From JAUIEH01 sp964483375 (GTDB taxonomy: Bacteria > Pseudomonadota > Alphaproteobacteria > Caulobacterales > Maricaulaceae), in assembly GCA_964483375.1 (NCBI GenBank), contig CAZABJ010000016.1, positions 1 through 45,298 of the forward strand: a DNA stretch of 45,298 nt, given 5' to 3'. A model generated the notes under the pieces. It worked only from the letters and a program-made list of their open reading frames with translations, was not told the DNA's origin and did no database searches. Of the stretch, positions 24,351 through 32,629 are shown piece by piece. Positions within the stretch are counted from its first letter, which is position 1. Every line of letters begins with the position of its first letter. The translations under genes were made by a program, and so were the position numbers.

Positions 24351-26360
24351 ATGGTCCGCATTTCCAAATCCGCACTGGCGGGCCTTTCAGCGCTTGCGCT
24401 TGGCGGAGCCATGTCTTTCAGCGCCGCTTCGCATGCTCAACTGTTTGAAACGTTAGGCCCAGCAGGCTCGACGCCGTTTGGGGCGGGCCCGCCGGTCGGA
24501 GTGAGCTGTCCAGCAGGCTCTCGCGCGATCGGGCTCAGCACGGCCGGCATCCCCGTCTTTGGCGGGCGGCGTGTCGCGTTTGTGGGCCTTGTCTGCGCGC
24601 CGCCGGGCATCCCCAATCCATCGCCGGCCCAGCGCGTGCGCTCGCCGCTCATCACCGGCTTCGCGCCCGGTCAGATGACAGGCAACCCTCTGGTTCACGG
24701 CAACCTCATTCTTCCCTCGCCGCGCGACGTCATGTGCCCGAGCAATGGAACGCTGGTCGGCGTGCGTGTGCAGTCCGGCGACGCCGTCGACGCCATCACC
24801 GGGCTGACCTGTCGCGCCCCGGGCGCCGCGGGCGGGGGCGGATTGGGCTCATTCATAGTCAACGTGGGCGGAACCAGCGGAACGCCGATGCTGCTCAATT
24901 GCGCGCTAGGCAACGAAGTCTTTGCGCTCGAGGGGTACGCGGGCGACTGGCTCGATCAGATGGCGGTGTTGTGTCGTCCGACCCCTGTCTCCGCGGCTCC
25001 GCCTCCGCCGCCGCCAACCGCACCGGTCCAGCCTGCGCCAATCGTCCCGCTCGACCTGGAACTCAGCGTTACGCTCAACGTAAATCCCGGCAGCGGCCCA
25101 GCACAGCAGCTTGGCGAGTTCGATCATAGCGAGCGCGTCACGGGTGACATCACGGTGCGCAATGTCAGCACAGCGGATTGGGCTCGGTTCAACCGAACCA
25201 GCCCCGCGGTCGACTTACGCCTCTTCGGACCCAACGACATCACCCAGTTGGCGCAAAGCCGCACGGTGGCGGGTGCGGAAGGCGACGTCCCGCCGGGCGG
25301 CGAGCTGACATTACCGGCGCAATTCAACTTCAACCCTACGCTTCAGCCAGGGCGTTACCTTCTTTGCGCCTATGCCGACCCCGCCAATCGCATCGCGGAG
25401 ACGAACGAGAACAACAACCGTGAGTGCCGTGACTTGAGAATTACGAGCCAACCGACGGTCCTTACCGCGGAGCTCCAAGTCCAGGGCGCCCCGATCATTG
25501 AGCGCGACTGGCATCGTCTTGATGAACCAATTATCTTTCAATACATCAGCGGGCGGAACTTCGGCGATGCGACCGCGGTATTCGGAACCGCGCCCGTCTT
25601 CAACATCGAGATCCGGCCGCCGGGCTATGAGTACACCCCGTTTGTCACGTCCTACGCTTTGGCCAGCGCATCCCTGACCTTGCCGCCGGGGCGGAATGAG
25701 ATCTTCGCAGGCGGCGGCCAGTTGGTCATTCAGAACAACGGCCAACCCGAATTGTCCTTTACCGAGCATGCAGGTCTGGAGCCCGGCTCCTACACGCTGT
25801 GCGTCGTTATCGATCCCCAGGTCGTCGTGCCGGAGAGCGACGATATGGACAACGGCCTCTGTCGCCCGATCAATTTGATCGCCGGCGCAAGCACGCCTGG
25901 CTCGAACGGCGTAAATGGCGTTAACGGCTACTATGCGCCTCCAGATCAGGAAGCGATCCGGTTCACCCTCGTGGACGCCGAATCGCAACAGGACGTCCAG
26001 ACTTTAGAACCCGGCGGCTCAATCCCGTTCATTTGGACGGGACCCTGGGCGTCGGTGAGCATCCGTGCGGAACCTGCGCCCGGAACGGGCTTGACGTTCG
26101 AATCCGTGTTCTTCGAACTCTCCGGCATTGGGGCCAACCACACGCAGCTTGAGCAAGAACCGCCCTTCGCATTGTTCTCCAATGGCGAGGGGGGCGTTTA
26201 TCTGGGGGATAATCTGCCGATAATCGGGGACTTCTTGCTGCGCGCGCGCGCCTTCGCAGTCGACGATCCAGGCCCGCAGAACCAACCGATTGCTGACATG
26301 ACGCTAAGATTTGAGCGGAACTCGCAAGACGATCGCTACGACATAGAATTGGTCGACTGA
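24351..26360 (+). CDS. Large exported protein with Cys-paired repeats and CARDB-like domains
   Basis: 669-aa protein with a signal peptide (about residues 1-30, ending SHAQ) and AAGGGGAG before the ATG. Part one has three Cys-bounded units: CPAGSRAIGL...C (C53-C82), CPSNGTLVGV...TC, and CALGNEVFAL...LC, the last two both 25 residues Cys to Cys. They look like the CxxG..VxGxxG..D.I..L.C repeats of VMO-I or jacalin-type beta-prisms. A Pro-rich linker with a run of nine Pro broken by Thr/Ala follows. Part two has two CARDB-like modules ending in PGRYLLCAYADP...TNENNNRECR and PGSYTLCVVIDP...SDDMDNGLCR. The C-terminal 150 residues are unassigned. It probably acts at the cell surface as a binding protein. 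The ligand is unknown. Confidence 0.75.
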   Translation: MVRISKSALAGLSALALGGAMSFSAASHAQLFETLGPAGSTPFGAGPPVGVSCPAGSRAIGLSTAGIPVFGGRRVAFVGLVCAPPGIPNPSPAQRVRSPLITGFAPGQMTGNPLVHGNLILPSPRDVMCPSNGTLVGVRVQSGDAVDAITGLTCRAPGAAGGGGLGSFIVNVGGTSGTPMLLNCALGNEVFALEGYAGDWLDQMAVLCRPTPVSAAPPPPPPTAPVQPAPIVPLDLELSVTLNVNPGSGPAQQLGEFDHSERVTGDITVRNVSTADWARFNRTSPAVDLRLFGPNDITQLAQSRTVAGAEGDVPPGGELTLPAQFNFNPTLQPGRYLLCAYADPANRIAETNENNNRECRDLRITSQPTVLTAELQVQGAPIIERDWHRLDEPIIFQYISGRNFGDATAVFGTAPVFNIEIRPPGYEYTPFVTSYALASASLTLPPGRNEIFAGGGQLVIQNNGQPELSFTEHAGLEPGSYTLCVVIDPQVVVPESDDMDNGLCRPINLIAGASTPGSNGVNGVNGYYAPPDQEAIRFTLVDAESQQDVQTLEPGGSIPFIWTGPWASVSIRAEPAPGTGLTFESVFFELSGIGANHTQLEQEPPFALFSNGEGGVYLGDNLPIIGDFLLRARAFAVDDPGPQNQPIADMTLRFERNSQDDRYDIELVD

Positions 26361-26441
26361 GCAAGGGCGTCGGCGGCGCCGGCCCATACGTCCGCGCCGC
26401 GGCTTCCGCCCTCGTCCTGACGTTCGGAGCAGGCGTGTCGC

Positions 26442-27530
26442 TTACCCGCACTGGGCGCGGTGGGTGAGCTTGTGGTCGGCGAGAATGCAGGCGAGCATGG
26501 CTTCGGCGACAGGGGCGGCGCGGATGCCGACGCAGGGATCGTGGCGGCCTTTTGTGACGACGTCCACCGGGTCGCCGGCGCGGGTCACCGATCGACGCGG
26601 CGTGGTGATCGACGAGGTGGGTTTGACCGCCATGCGGGCGAGAATGAGTTGCCCGGTCGATATGCCGCCAAGCACCCCGCCGGCGTGATTGCTCAGAAAG
26701 TCAGGGCCATCGGGACCTGGACGCATTTCGTCTGACGCCTCATGACCCGGCATGCTGGCGGCGGCGAAGCCCGCGCCGATCTCCACACCCTTGACGGCGT
26801 TGATCGACATCAATCCCGACGCGATGTCGGCGTCGAGCTTAGCGTAAATCGGCGCGCCCCAGCCGGAGGGAACGCCTTGCGCGGTCACCTCCACGATGGC
26901 GCCCAGCGAAGAGCCTTCCCGCCGCGCCGCCTCCACGGCCTCCGCCCAGCGCGTAGCGGCCGCGGCGTCAGGCGACCAGAACGGATTGTTCTCCGTCTCC
27001 GCCCAGTCCCAAGCCGCGCGGTCGATAGGGATCTCGCCGATTTGAACCAGCGCGGCGCGGATGAGGATCTGAGGGCCCAACACCTTCCGCGCAACGGCCC
27101 CGGCGGCCACCCGCGCGGCGGTCTCCCGCGCCGAAGAACGCCCGCCGCCGCGATAATCCCTCACGCCGTATTTGGCGTCATACGTCATGTCGGCATGGCC
27201 GGGGCGATAGGTTTCAGCGATGTCGGAATAGTCCTTCGAGCGTTGGTCGACATTTTCGATGACCAAGCTTAGAGGCGCGCCAGTCGTCACCGGAGCGCCA
27301 GTGTTTGCGTCTTCAAAGACGCCGGAGAGTATCCGCACCGCGTCGGGCTCACGGCGTTGGGTCACGTATTTCGAGCCGCCCGGCCGGCGACGGTCGAGCC
27401 AAGGCTGAATGTCGGCCTCGCTCAGCGGGAGCCCGGGCGGGCAGCCGTCGACGACGCAGCCAAGCGCGGGTCCGTGCGACTCCCCCCAAGTGGTGACGCG
27501 AAACATGCGGCCGAAGGTGTTGTAAGACAT
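26442..27530 (-). CDS. aroC: Chorismate synthase
   Basis: 362-aa flavin-dependent enzyme that converts EPSP to chorismate, the last shikimate step. Signatures: NTFGRMFRVTTWGESHGPALGCVVDGCPPGL at the start, RPGHADMTYDAKYG, RGGGRSSARETAARVAAGA, GFAAASMPGHEASDE, NHAGGVLGGISTGQ and RHDPCVGIRAAPVAEAM. Length is normal. It lies 31 bp after the DnaJ-like gene on the same strand, so they are probably co-transcribed. Confidence 0.96.
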   Translation of the reverse strand: MSYNTFGRMFRVTTWGESHGPALGCVVDGCPPGLPLSEADIQPWLDRRRPGGSKYVTQRREPDAVRILSGVFEDANTGAPVTTGAPLSLVIENVDQRSKDYSDIAETYRPGHADMTYDAKYGVRDYRGGGRSSARETAARVAAGAVARKVLGPQILIRAALVQIGEIPIDRAAWDWAETENNPFWSPDAAAATRWAEAVEAARREGSSLGAIVEVTAQGVPSGWGAPIYAKLDADIASGLMSINAVKGVEIGAGFAAASMPGHEASDEMRPGPDGPDFLSNHAGGVLGGISTGQLILARMAVKPTSSITTPRRSVTRAGDPVDVVTKGRHDPCVGIRAAPVAEAMLACILADHKLTHRAQCG

Positions 27531-27561
27531 GCGTTTAGGCTAGGCCCGCCCCTTCCGGCTC

Positions 27562-28290
27562 TCAAGCGCGGCGTCGCCAGCCGGCGCGTCTCAGCCCGCC
27601 AGAAATCGCAAGACGCACATAGAGGTCGCCAGGGGGCTTGCCTGGGCCGCCCGGCAGGCCCTTGCCCCGTATGCGCAAGACTTGGCCGTCCTGGGCGCGA
27701 CCTGGGAGCATCAGCCTCACACGCCCTTGCGGGGTGTCGAGGGTCTCCTCGCCGCCCTCGCCGAGGCGGCGGCGGGTGATTTCCAGGGTCGCATGCGCAT
27801 CCCGGCCCTCAATGGCGAACACGGGATGGGGGAGCAGCGCCACGGTCACCAGAGCGTCCCCATTCGGTCCGCCGTCTCGGCCCGGATCGCCCATGCCGCG
27901 CAGGCGTAGAACGTCGCCGGGCCCGACCCCGGCGGGGACCTCCGCGCGGATATTCGCGCCCGGCGCCAGGGTGATGGCGCGGGTGCCGCCGGCGACGGCT
28001 TGCTCGAGCGTGAGCCTCAGCCGAACCTCGCGGTTCGCCCCACGGCGCGGCGCTTTGACGCGCACCCGCGTCCGTTCAGACGCCCGGGCGCGGCCGGAGG
28101 AGGCGCGTTCGCCTGCGGCTAAGATCTGTTGGTAAGCCAGCGTGATGTGCTGAAAGCGTTCCGCCGCTTTGGGGTCTCCGCCCGCACGGTCGGGATGCAA
28201 CGCTTTCACAAGCCGACGATAGGCGGATTTGACCAAGGCGGTCTCCGCGTTCGGCGGCAGTCCCAAAACGGCGTAGGCGTCGGCGATCAT
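27562..28290 (-). CDS. J-domain co-chaperone (DnaJ/CbpA-like)
   Basis: 242-aa type-II-like DnaJ protein. The J domain spans residues 1-60 (DAYAVLGLPPNAETALVKSAYRRLVKALHPDRAGGD, with the HPD tripeptide that stimulates DnaK). A short basic linker has no Gly/Phe-rich region, and there is no zinc-finger domain. The C-terminal substrate-binding part carries LEQAVAGGTRAI, VPAGVGPGDVLRLRGMG and GDALVTV, with an end rich in Arg. It is shorter than DnaJ and more like CbpA. It diverges from pdxH over 87 bp. Confidence 0.85.
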   Translation of the reverse strand: MIADAYAVLGLPPNAETALVKSAYRRLVKALHPDRAGGDPKAAERFQHITLAYQQILAAGERASSGRARASERTRVRVKAPRRGANREVRLRLTLEQAVAGGTRAITLAPGANIRAEVPAGVGPGDVLRLRGMGDPGRDGGPNGDALVTVALLPHPVFAIEGRDAHATLEITRRRLGEGGEETLDTPQGRVRLMLPGRAQDGQVLRIRGKGLPGGPGKPPGDLYVRLAISGGLRRAGWRRRA

Positions 28291-28377
28291 TCGTTAGCCT
28301 CGTTCGCATTGACGCAGGCCCTTCATATTTTGGGCCGGGTGGAACATCTCCTCCCTGCGTCATAAGGGAGTTCGCCG

Positions 28378-29049
28378 ATGAGCAAATCAGAACTTATTCC
28401 GCCCAGCCCCAGCGCTGCGGCGCATCGCGACAACGCCGAAGGCGAAGACCCCGATTTGTTTGGGTTGGAGGATCCTTTCGGGCTGTTCGCTCGCTGGTTC
28501 GCATTGGCGCGCGACCGCGAACCGCGCGACCCCCATGCGATGACGCTCGCCACCGTCGACGCCCAGGGCGCGCCTGACGCCCGCACGGTGTTGTTGAAGG
28601 ATTTTGATGAGGCGGGTTTCGTCTTTTACACCAACACCGAAAGCGCAAAGGGCCGGCAACTCGCCTCCGCGCCGCTCGCAGCGCTCTGTTTTTATTGGCG
28701 TTCGACCGTGCGGCAGGTGCGGGTGCGGGGCCATGTAAGCCCCGTGTCGGACGCCGAAGCCGACGCCTATTTCGCGACCCGGGCGCGTGACAGCCGGGTG
28801 GGCGCCTGGGCTAGCGCGCAATCCTCGCCGCTCGCCTCGCGTTCGGATTTGGAAGCGGAGATCGCCCGTCTCGAGACGAGATTTGCGGGCGACGAGGACA
28901 TTCCGCGGCCCCCGTCTTGGTCAGGCTATCGCCTTGCGCCGTTGGCGATCGAGTTTTGGATCGAGCGGCCCTTCCGCCTGCATGACCGACGCCTTTTCCG
29001 CCGCCCCGCCTTAGATGCGCCGTGGGACAGCGAGCGCTTGTCCCCCTAG
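28378..29049 (+). CDS. pdxH: Pyridoxamine 5'-phosphate oxidase
   Basis: 223-aa FMN enzyme making pyridoxal 5'-phosphate from PNP or PMP. Family sequence: DPFGLFARWFALA, MTLATVDAQGAPDARTVLLKDFDEAGFVFYTNTESAKGRQLA, CFYWRSTVRQVRVRG, SRVGAWASAQS and WSGYRLAPLAIEFW, ending FRRPALDAPWDSERLSP. A GGGAGTTCGCC site precedes the ATG. It converges with the channel gene by a 4-bp stop overlap. Confidence 0.94.
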   Translation: MSKSELIPPSPSAAAHRDNAEGEDPDLFGLEDPFGLFARWFALARDREPRDPHAMTLATVDAQGAPDARTVLLKDFDEAGFVFYTNTESAKGRQLASAPLAALCFYWRSTVRQVRVRGHVSPVSDAEADAYFATRARDSRVGAWASAQSSPLASRSDLEAEIARLETRFAGDEDIPRPPSWSGYRLAPLAIEFWIERPFRLHDRRLFRRPALDAPWDSERLSP

Positions 29050-29777
29050 GCGATGGGCGCGGGGTCGTCTTTCGGCAGCGGGAAGATCCGTTCGACAAGA
29101 AAAGACGCAGGCCAGATCAAAAACAGCGACGCCCCGGCGAACGGTCCCGCCGGCGAAAATGCGGCTGCGCCCGCCGCTCCCACCGCGATCACGATGACGG
29201 CGATCTCCACCCAAAAGGTCTGGCGCGTGAGCGCGCGTTCGGCCGGCGACAGGTCCAAGAGGTCCGCACGGTTCAGCGCGTGGCGGTACATCGCGGCGAA
29301 AATGCCGCCGAGCCCGGCGAACCCCAAAAGGAAATACACCATTATCGTCCCGGCGCGTTCAAAGGTGAAGTCCATGGCGGCCATGCGCGACCAGTCGTCC
29401 GTGGCGAGGCCGACAAGGAAGGCGAACAACGTGTCGAAGCAAAATCGCACCGGGTAGGCGATGAACAACACCACCAACAACAGAATTGCGTTCCAGAAAA
29501 CGATGGTCTGGTCGGCCAGGCCGTAGCGTCGAAAAAATATGAAATGCCGGTTCCAAATCGACAGCATCACCAGGAAGCCCGCGGTGATCGGAACCACTGA
29601 CGCAAGATGCGCGTTCAATCCTTCGAAATCGGCGGGCGGCGCGGATGCCGAGACGAGCATCCCAAGCGCGATGGCGAACACGATGTCGGATAGGTTTTCG
29701 ATCCGCGTGACGTCGCGGCCGCGCCACGTGAAAACCGGATCCTGATCGACGGCTTGGCGTATCGCTGACCGCACCAT
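29046..29777 (-). CDS. TMEM175-like (DUF1211) potassium channel
   Basis: 243-aa membrane protein with about six helices. The first helix carries RIENLSDIVFAIALGMLV, the counterpart of the RxxxFSD signature of TMEM175/DUF1211 channels, here with Leu (L29) for Phe. Further helices are ITAGFLVMLSIWNRHFIFF, FWNAILLLVVLFIAYPVRF, TIMVYFLLGFAGLGGIF, EIAVIVIAVGAAGAAAF and FLIWPASFLVERI. GGAGGG lies before the ATG. Family members form K+-selective leak channels in bacteria. The FSD change could alter the pore, so the channel activity is inferred. Confidence 0.78.
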   Translation of the reverse strand: MVRSAIRQAVDQDPVFTWRGRDVTRIENLSDIVFAIALGMLVSASAPPADFEGLNAHLASVVPITAGFLVMLSIWNRHFIFFRRYGLADQTIVFWNAILLLVVLFIAYPVRFCFDTLFAFLVGLATDDWSRMAAMDFTFERAGTIMVYFLLGFAGLGGIFAAMYRHALNRADLLDLSPAERALTRQTFWVEIAVIVIAVGAAGAAAFSPAGPFAGASLFLIWPASFLVERIFPLPKDDPAPIA

Positions 29778-29898
29778 GCAACCCTCCTGCCATTGTCGGT
29801 AGGATAACGCAGCGTCGGGCTCGCGGCATCTGATTGCTGAGGACGCCGGTCGGCGTCAGACTTTCCAAAAGGCGAGAAAGGCGACAGGGGAGGGGCCG

Positions 29899-31551
29899 AT
29901 GCAGGGCTTGATGCAGGACTGGCCGCTGACATGCGACAAAATCCTTACGCATGCTTCGATCACCTATCCCGACCGAACCATCGTCACTCGCTCGCTCGAA
30001 GGGCCGATTGAGCGAAGGACTTACGCAGACATCGACAAACGCGCTCGGCGGGTTTCTTCCGATCTGAAGCGCCGCTGGAACATCGGTTTCGGCGACCGGG
30101 TGGGCACGATAGCCTGGAACACGGCGCGTCACTTAGAGAGCTGGTACGCCATCTGCGGGCTCGGCGCGGTGTATCACACCATCAACCCCAGGCTCGCCGC
30201 ACACGACATTCGCTACATCATCAACCACGCTGAAGATCGCGTGATCCTGACCGATGTCACGTTCTTGCCAATTCTCGAGACGATCCAAGACGCGCTGACC
30301 ACGGTCGAAGCCTTCGTCGTCATGACGGACCATGAAAACATGCCCGCAACGAGCCTGCGCGGGGCGGTTCCTTATGAAGACCTTGTTTCACAAGGGGATG
30401 GAGACGTCGCCTGGGGCGGCTTCGACGAGAACGCCGCGTGCGGTCTGTGCTACACCTCCGGCACCACGGGCAATCCCAAGGGGGTTGTCTACTCCCATCG
30501 CGGCAACGTCATCCATGCGCTCGTCTGCTGCATGAGCGACGTCATGGGCCTGTCAGGCAGGGACGTCATCCTGCCTATCGTGCCGTTGTTCCACGCCAAT
30601 GCGTGGGCGCTTGCGTTTTCCGCTCCCATGACGGGCGCGCGCTTGGTGATGCCGGGCATGAAGCTGGATGGCGCGTCGATCTATGAGCTGCTCGACCAAG
30701 AAAAGGTCACGCTCTCCGCGGCGGTTCCGACGGTCTGGCTCGACCTGATGAGACACTTGCGCGAGACCGGCGCGAGGCTCCCTCATTTGCGCCGCGTCAT
30801 CATCGGCGGGTCGGCCGTGCCCGAAGTGATGCTCCGCACGTTCGAGGATGCGTTCGACGTGGAAGTCATCCATGCCTGGGGGATGACCGAAATGAGCCCG
30901 TTGGGAACCCTGGGCGTGGTGACGCCTGAAGTCGCCGCGCTGCCGCGGGAGGCGCAAATCCGTCAAAAGCTCAAACAAGGCGTCCCCCCGTTCACCGTTG
31001 AAATGCGCGTGCGTGACGCCGAAGGGCGGGAGACGCCGCGAGACGGAAAGGCTTTCGGGCGCTTGGAGGTGCGCGGCCCCGGCGTCGCCAGCGGGTATTT
31101 CAAGAATGAAGGCGGCGATCCGCTGACGGAAGACGGGTGGCTCAAAACCGGCGACGTGGCCACCATCGACCCCTACGGCTACATGCAGATCGTCGACAGA
31201 GAAAAGGACGTCATCAAGTCCGGCGGGGAGTGGATTTCAACGATCGAGCTTGAGAACGTCGCGGCGGGTCATCCCGACATTGAAGCGGCCGCCGTGATCG
31301 GCGTGCACCATCCCAAATGGTTCGAACGCCCGCTCTTGATCGTCGAGCCAAGAGCCGGCGCGTCAGTGGATGAAGCCGCGCTATTGGCGTTCATCGCCCC
31401 CCAGGTCGCGAAATGGTGGTTGCCGGACGCGGTGGTCTCAGTCGATGCGCTGCCTCGCGGCGCCACAGGCAAGATCGACAAACGAGCGTTGCGCGAGCGG
31501 TTCAAGGGCTTCTCGCTGCCGACGGCCGAGCGAGGCGACGCCGACGCATAA
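29899..31551 (+). CDS. Fatty acyl-CoA ligase (AMP-forming)
   Basis: 550-aa ANL-superfamily ligase, closest by eye to medium/long-chain fatty acyl-CoA synthetases of the AlkK/FadD type. The P-loop YTSGTTGNPKGVVYSH is near residue 184. VPLFHANAW, the HAWGMTEMSPLGT motif, DGWLKTGDVATIDPYGYMQIVDREKD and PRGATGKIDKRALRERF with the catalytic Lys are all intact. GGGGAGGGGCCG is a strong ribosome site before the ATG. It acts in the cytosol on free fatty acids to feed beta-oxidation; the exact chain length is not inferable. It diverges from the channel gene. Confidence 0.88.
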   Translation: MQGLMQDWPLTCDKILTHASITYPDRTIVTRSLEGPIERRTYADIDKRARRVSSDLKRRWNIGFGDRVGTIAWNTARHLESWYAICGLGAVYHTINPRLAAHDIRYIINHAEDRVILTDVTFLPILETIQDALTTVEAFVVMTDHENMPATSLRGAVPYEDLVSQGDGDVAWGGFDENAACGLCYTSGTTGNPKGVVYSHRGNVIHALVCCMSDVMGLSGRDVILPIVPLFHANAWALAFSAPMTGARLVMPGMKLDGASIYELLDQEKVTLSAAVPTVWLDLMRHLRETGARLPHLRRVIIGGSAVPEVMLRTFEDAFDVEVIHAWGMTEMSPLGTLGVVTPEVAALPREAQIRQKLKQGVPPFTVEMRVRDAEGRETPRDGKAFGRLEVRGPGVASGYFKNEGGDPLTEDGWLKTGDVATIDPYGYMQIVDREKDVIKSGGEWISTIELENVAAGHPDIEAAAVIGVHHPKWFERPLLIVEPRAGASVDEAALLAFIAPQVAKWWLPDAVVSVDALPRGATGKIDKRALRERFKGFSLPTAERGDADA

Positions 31552-31622
31552 GCCATCGCAGCGTCGAGCGCCGTAAAGCATCCCAGTCTCGGCCCTCAGC
31601 GGACAAACGGCTCGATGGGCGC

Positions 31623-31641
31623 CGCTAACGCGCTGTTAGCG
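31623..31641. repeat. CGCTAAC/GTTAGCG hairpin
   Basis: A perfect 7-bp inverted repeat (31623-31629 with 31635-31641, loop GCGCT) lies 71 bases after the acyl-CoA ligase stop. It is followed by CTCGGCTTTAT, not a true T-run, so it is either a weak terminator of the ligase transcript or part of the downstream regulatory region. Confidence 0.45.
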
Positions 31642-31693
31642 CTCGGCTTTATCGAACATGACGAAAAAATCATCGTTTTGCGATAAAAAGCGC

Positions 31694-31722
31694 TTGCGCG
31701 ACTTTCGATAAGCATTTATCGA
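31694..31722 (+). promoter_or_regulatory. Candidate promoter with TCGATAA/TTATCGA operator
   Basis: TCGATAA-GCAT-TTATCGA at 31705-31722 is a perfect 7-bp inverted repeat. The same core also occurs as TTATCGA at 31649-31655 and GCGATAA at 31680-31686. TTGCGC (31694-31699) and TATCGA (31717-31722), 17 bases apart, could be -35 and -10 elements, which would put the palindrome across the promoter. The binding protein is not known to me. Everything beyond the repeat itself is inference. Confidence 0.45.
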
Positions 31723-31814
31723 TTCACAACAAGGGCGGAAACAACAAACGCCCCCGCGGGAAACAAAAACACCCCGCTTGGTCAACAGGTTAACGGTCGG
31801 TACGAAGGAGATCT

Positions 31815-31934
31815 ATGATGGAACGGCGTTCGCGCAATCGCGCCAATCAGGCTGCGGGCGTTTTGGCTTACGCTCTGGTTCTGACCTGCGTGGCGGGCGT
31901 GTTCATCCCGTCATTGAGTTCGCTCATAGCGTAA
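31815..31934 (+). CDS. Very small membrane protein (39 aa)
   Basis: A 39-codon gene too short for usual ORF cut-offs. AAGGAG lies 4 bases before ATGATG, one of the best Shine-Dalgarno sites in the window. The product has a basic N-terminus (MMERRSRNRANQ) and one hydrophobic helix (AAGVLAYALVLTCVAGVFIP), then a short polar/hydrophobic end, so it is a probable single-pass inner-membrane protein with the N-terminus inside. Its stop lies 8 bases before a 13-bp terminator-like hairpin, and a palindrome-decorated promoter candidate lies about 90 bases upstream, making a tidy monocistronic unit. Function is unknown. Confidence 0.65.
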   Translation: MMERRSRNRANQAAGVLAYALVLTCVAGVFIPSLSSLIA

Positions 31935-31942
31935 CTGCGTAC

Positions 31943-31975
31943 CGCCCTGGAGCCGTCTCCCCCGGCTCTGGGGCG
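31943..31975 (+). terminator. Hairpin terminator after the 39-aa gene
   Basis: A 13-bp stem with two wobble pairs (31943-31955 with 31963-31975) closes on a 7-nt loop of T and C and is followed by TTGGTGTTTCTT, a weak T-rich tail. It begins 8 bases after the small gene stop. Confidence 0.6.
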
Positions 31976-32137
31976 TTGGTGTTTCTTGAGCCGTTTCATG
32001 ATGGGTCGAATGCGTCGCCTCAGGCGAGGTCCGTTTCTTGCTGCTCGCCTGTTGAGCGCCTCACGGCGAAGTGACGAATCGTCGCTCGTCCAAAAGGCCC
32101 GACGCGACGTAACAGAGCATAACTAGGAGGGACTATC

Positions 32138-32320
32138 ATGCCGAACGCATCCGCCGCCCGTCCGATCGCCCGCCAATTGCGCGATCAAGCTCATGCGCTC
32201 ATCGCCCAAGCGAAGCTTCTCAAAAGCGCTGGGGAAACTGAACTCGCCCGTGACGTCGGACGTCAGGCGCGTGCGCTTGACCTGCTCAGCTGGGGCTATG
32301 TCGCGCCGGTGGAAAGCTGA
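32138..32320 (+). CDS. Small helical protein (60 aa)
   Basis: A 60-aa soluble protein, MPNASAARPIARQLRDQAHA onward, predicted all-helical with heptad-like Leu/Ala spacing (LIAQAKLLKSAGETELARDVGRQARALDLLSWGY). AGGAGG stands 9 bases before the ATG, an ideal ribosome site, which is the main reason I believe it. No membrane segment or known motif is seen. It follows the 39-aa gene by about 200 bp, and the hairpin terminator between them suggests separate transcripts. Function is unknown. Confidence 0.65.
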   Translation: MPNASAARPIARQLRDQAHALIAQAKLLKSAGETELARDVGRQARALDLLSWGYVAPVES

Positions 32321-32335
32321 ACGCTAAGCGCTCGA

Positions 32336-32542
32336 CTACAGGAACAGTCGCGCGCCGAGTGCGAACACGGCCGCCCAAACTGTCGCGCAGAATACGATGG
32401 CGAAGGTCCATGCCGTCGTTCGCAACGCATCCGCCCGCCAAGGCGCGCTCGGTTTCGACCGCGCCCTTTGGGCGAAAAGCCGAGCCGCAAAGACCTGCGC
32501 CTCGAATTGTTGCTCGCGAACGGCGAATTGTAGCGTCTTCAT
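32336..32542 (-). CDS. Possible small membrane protein (68 aa)
   Basis: A 68-aa frame on the minus strand with a charged N-terminal half (MKTLQFAVREQQFEAQV...) and a hydrophobic C-terminal helix (TTAWTFAIVFCATVWAAVFALGARLFL), a normal composition for a tail-anchored small membrane protein. The upstream AGGGGC is very close to the ATG, so translation is uncertain. It fills the gap between the 60-aa gene and the GNAT-nitrilase gene. Confidence 0.4.
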   Translation of the reverse strand: MKTLQFAVREQQFEAQVFAARLFAQRARSKPSAPWRADALRTTAWTFAIVFCATVWAAVFALGARLFL

Positions 32543-32629
32543 GCCCCTATGTTACGCACTTTTCGCGTTAATGGGGACTGAACGAATCGTGGCCGCGCCG
32601 CGACGATACCTGAACCAAATCAAGACGGC

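Noticed and set aside
31998..32126. 42-codon frame after the small membrane gene
   Set aside because: Arg/Ser-rich composition, no good ribosome site, and its stop overlaps the Shine-Dalgarno of the 60-aa gene.
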